The notes under the pieces are model-generated. The model did no database searches and was not told where the DNA came from. It was given only the letters and a program-made list of their open reading frames with translations. Positions 22,557-24,198 of a DNA stretch of 24,198 bases are shown piece after piece (positions within the stretch are counted from its first letter, which is position 1; each line of letters opens with the position of its first letter). The position numbers and the translations under genes are program-made. Source of the stretch: an uncultured Oscillospiraceae bacterium (lineage in GTDB: Bacteria > Bacillota > Clostridia > Oscillospirales > Ruminococcaceae); NCBI GenBank assembly GCA_900553955.1, contig USFO01000012.1:1-24198 (forward strand). The letters run 5' to 3'.

Positions 22557-24128
22557 ATGCAAACTACAAAAGATTTTATTCTTGATAAAATCGCATATTG
22601 GGCATTGAAGCATAAAACAAATAAAAAAGAGGGCTTTCTTGCCGATGTCGATATTTCTTTTTCTGAAAAAGAATTTGCGGATTCTCTCTCTTCAAAAGAA
22701 GGCACTTTGGCAAAAAAACGCCATCCTAACTTTCTTTTTGTTTCCTCGCATGATATAAAATCAATGCTTGCGCTCCTTCTTATTGCTGCTATTTTTTCCG
22801 CTGTGGCATATGGGATTATTGGCTATTATACTGGGCATTTTGAAGATGATAGCGGAAAATTTTATGCAGTCGAAGGTGAAAGTTTCTATCATTGCACTAA
22901 AAATTGTACCAGAATAAAAAACAAATCCCTCATAAATACTTATACAGGAAGAACCGGATCTGGCATGAAAAAGGAAGGATTCGTTCCTTGCTACCTATGC
23001 AATCCTTCTTTAGGCGTACCCACTACATACGAAAAAGACTACACAATAGAATATATTTTTATTACAACAGCATTTGTCCCCACTATAATTTATTTCTTTG
23101 TAAAATGTATAAACTGGAAGTTAAACTATGAATGGGTTGCAAAAAAACAATCTAAAAGCCAAGAAGCATTAAAAAAAGACTCTGAAAATAAAGTAGCCAA
23201 AAAGAAAAAATCAATGCGTTTTTGGAAAAATTGCGGGCTTTCATTTATTGCTTTCTTTATTTTTGGTTTAATTCAAACTTCTCTAAAATGGAATGGAATT
23301 TCTCTTGGTGCCATTCCAACTATAATTCTCTTTGCCCCTTTTTCTGCCTTTGTTATTCACCTATGGAAAACACCCGAAACAAAAGATTCCGCACAGAAAG
23401 AAGCTAATTCCAAAAATCTTCTCAAAGAAGTTCCTTCCAAAAGCAGTGACCCACAAAATACATGTTGTTCAAAAGATTTTTATACACCATCAGAACCCGT
23501 ATTGCAACAAGCCGATACAAGCAGACCCATAAAAGAGCAGCTAATTGATATGTTCAATACTTATCATGAAAAAATATTAGCAATCATAACCAATAGTAAC
23601 AGATACATGATTCATTGCGAAAACGAGTGCTATGAAGTTACGAAAGCTATGCTCGAATGTATGCTACATTTATATTTTGCATCTTTGCCCTCTTTTGAGA
23701 AAATCGTAAAAGATGATCCTGAATACGAGAACCCCTTTGATATTTTATTAGAATTATGCATTGAACTTCCTGGCTATTGTCGAAATAAAGATTGGCTTTG
23801 GCAAATGGAAAGTTCAGAACTTTCAAAAAGAACTGATCTTTACAGTAACTACTGTTCTCAATCAAGCCAAGAACAAATACGACTTAATTGGTGCATAACT
23901 GGAATTAACCAAAATGATTGGAATATTCCTTTTAAAGTTACTGGTTTGTTATCCGACCTTTTAACAAGTCCACACTGTGCTGATAACTATGAAAATACCT
24001 CTCCCGTAACAGACAACTACGATGATAGTCTGCACTTCCAAAAGGCTATATTCTACCCCATTGCTAATGAAATGAAGGGATTTTCTGGAATGTTAACGCT
24101 GAAATGTATGCTTAACGCATTTAATTAA
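22557..24128 (+). CDS. Hypothetical multi-pass membrane protein with an extracytoplasmic Cys/His motif
   Basis: I do not recognise this 523-residue protein as a whole. From the ATG at 22557 (AGAGG about 8 nt upstream) there is a polar N-terminus (1-67), a membrane segment (about 68-92), a loop with YHCTKNC (111-117) and VPCYLCNP (143-150), a second membrane segment (about 164-184), a Lys-rich linker, two more segments (about 227-243 and 250-270), and a soluble C-terminal half of about 250 residues. The loop resembles the YHxxxC...PCxxC motif found in some secreted nucleases and surface proteins, probably a metal site. The gene is much more AT-rich than the rest of the window and uses A/T-ending codons, suggesting transfer. 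By topology both ends would be cytoplasmic if the loop is outside. Confidence 0.8.
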   Translation: MQTTKDFILDKIAYWALKHKTNKKEGFLADVDISFSEKEFADSLSSKEGTLAKKRHPNFLFVSSHDIKSMLALLLIAAIFSAVAYGIIGYYTGHFEDDSGKFYAVEGESFYHCTKNCTRIKNKSLINTYTGRTGSGMKKEGFVPCYLCNPSLGVPTTYEKDYTIEYIFITTAFVPTIIYFFVKCINWKLNYEWVAKKQSKSQEALKKDSENKVAKKKKSMRFWKNCGLSFIAFFIFGLIQTSLKWNGISLGAIPTIILFAPFSAFVIHLWKTPETKDSAQKEANSKNLLKEVPSKSSDPQNTCCSKDFYTPSEPVLQQADTSRPIKEQLIDMFNTYHEKILAIITNSNRYMIHCENECYEVTKAMLECMLHLYFASLPSFEKIVKDDPEYENPFDILLELCIELPGYCRNKDWLWQMESSELSKRTDLYSNYCSQSSQEQIRLNWCITGINQNDWNIPFKVTGLLSDLLTSPHCADNYENTSPVTDNYDDSLHFQKAIFYPIANEMKGFSGMLTLKCMLNAFN

Positions 24129-24151
24129 ATTATATCTAATAAAAGTCACAA

Positions 24152-24192
24152 CCTCCGGCAAAGCCGGAGGCTTGAATAAGCCCTAGAAGGGC
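24152..24192 (+). repeat. Two consecutive hairpins at the right edge
   Basis: CCTCCGGC (24152-24159) pairs with GCCGGAGG (24163-24170) around AAA, and GCCCT (24180-24184) pairs with AGGGC (24188-24192) around AGA. The first has no T run, so it is not a standard terminator; the second is followed by ATTTTA. It may be the transcript end of the preceding gene, or a structured repeat or insertion sequence end cut by the window. Confidence 0.5.
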
Positions 24193-24198
24193 ATTTTA

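Noticed and set aside
1..24198. CRISPR array, tRNA, rRNA or prophage
   Set aside because: I looked for regular repeats, cloverleaf-like sequences, conserved rRNA segments and phage structural genes by eye and saw none.

Overview
The window reads as chromosomal DNA of a Gram-positive anaerobe of the class Clostridia, most likely near the Oscillospiraceae/Ruminococcaceae. The signs are the gene order phoH-ybeY-era-yqzL-recO, MutS2 in place of a MutS/MutL system, a DUF421-DUF4363 pair, a pyrophosphate-type phosphofructokinase, strong AGGAGG-like ribosome binding sites, near-consensus sigma-A promoters and frequent TTG starts. Base composition is moderate and even, except for the last gene, which is clearly AT-rich. 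I found no rRNA, tRNA, CRISPR array, transposase or phage gene. This is mostly housekeeping sequence with a possible acquired gene at the right end.

Layout. 1-2987 (minus): signal peptidase I, a 32-codon membrane miniprotein and the tRNA thiolase MnmA form one operon. A separate unit follows: a consensus promoter touching the mnmA stop codon, a 16-residue leader peptide, an intrinsic terminator, and a CorC/CNNM-type ion transporter cut by the window edge. 3156-4216 (plus): DUF421 (YetF-like) and DUF4363 membrane proteins. 4256-7089: a single-pass membrane protein (minus), PPi-phosphofructokinase (plus) and a lipoprotein (minus), separated by terminators. 7105-13713 (minus): the operon phoH-ybeY-era-yqzL-recO-mutS2-methyltransferase, covering RNA maturation, ribosome assembly and DNA repair. 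13940-15380 (plus): an amidase with an SH3 domain and a type-4 uracil-DNA glycosylase. 15440-15652 (minus): a small secreted or anchored protein. 15814-18371 (plus): a YgiQ radical SAM protein and a Pr6Pr membrane protein. 18359-18826 (minus): GtrA. 18925-21232 (plus): an RsuA/RluB-type pseudouridine synthase, a GtrB-like glycosyltransferase and a Dph6-like PP-loop protein. 21281-22306 (minus): an aldo/keto reductase fused to a ferredoxin domain. 22557-24128 (plus): an AT-rich multi-pass membrane protein with a Cys/His motif, followed by two hairpins at the edge.

The best candidate for an undescribed system is the leader of the corC-like gene. A perfect promoter (TTGACA, 17 bp, TATAAT) drives a roughly 115-nt RNA that encodes MDDADIRCMYIELNRA. 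The stop codon of this peptide lies inside the 5' arm of a terminator hairpin upstream of the transporter. This is the architecture of ribosome-mediated attenuation, and the acidic N-terminus invites comparison with Mg2+-sensing leader peptides. The second notable observation is that phoH and the pseudouridine synthase both appear to start at ACG. In each case a strong ribosome binding site sits 9 nt upstream of ACG-GAG, and the only earlier in-frame start lies within or right after the promoter.
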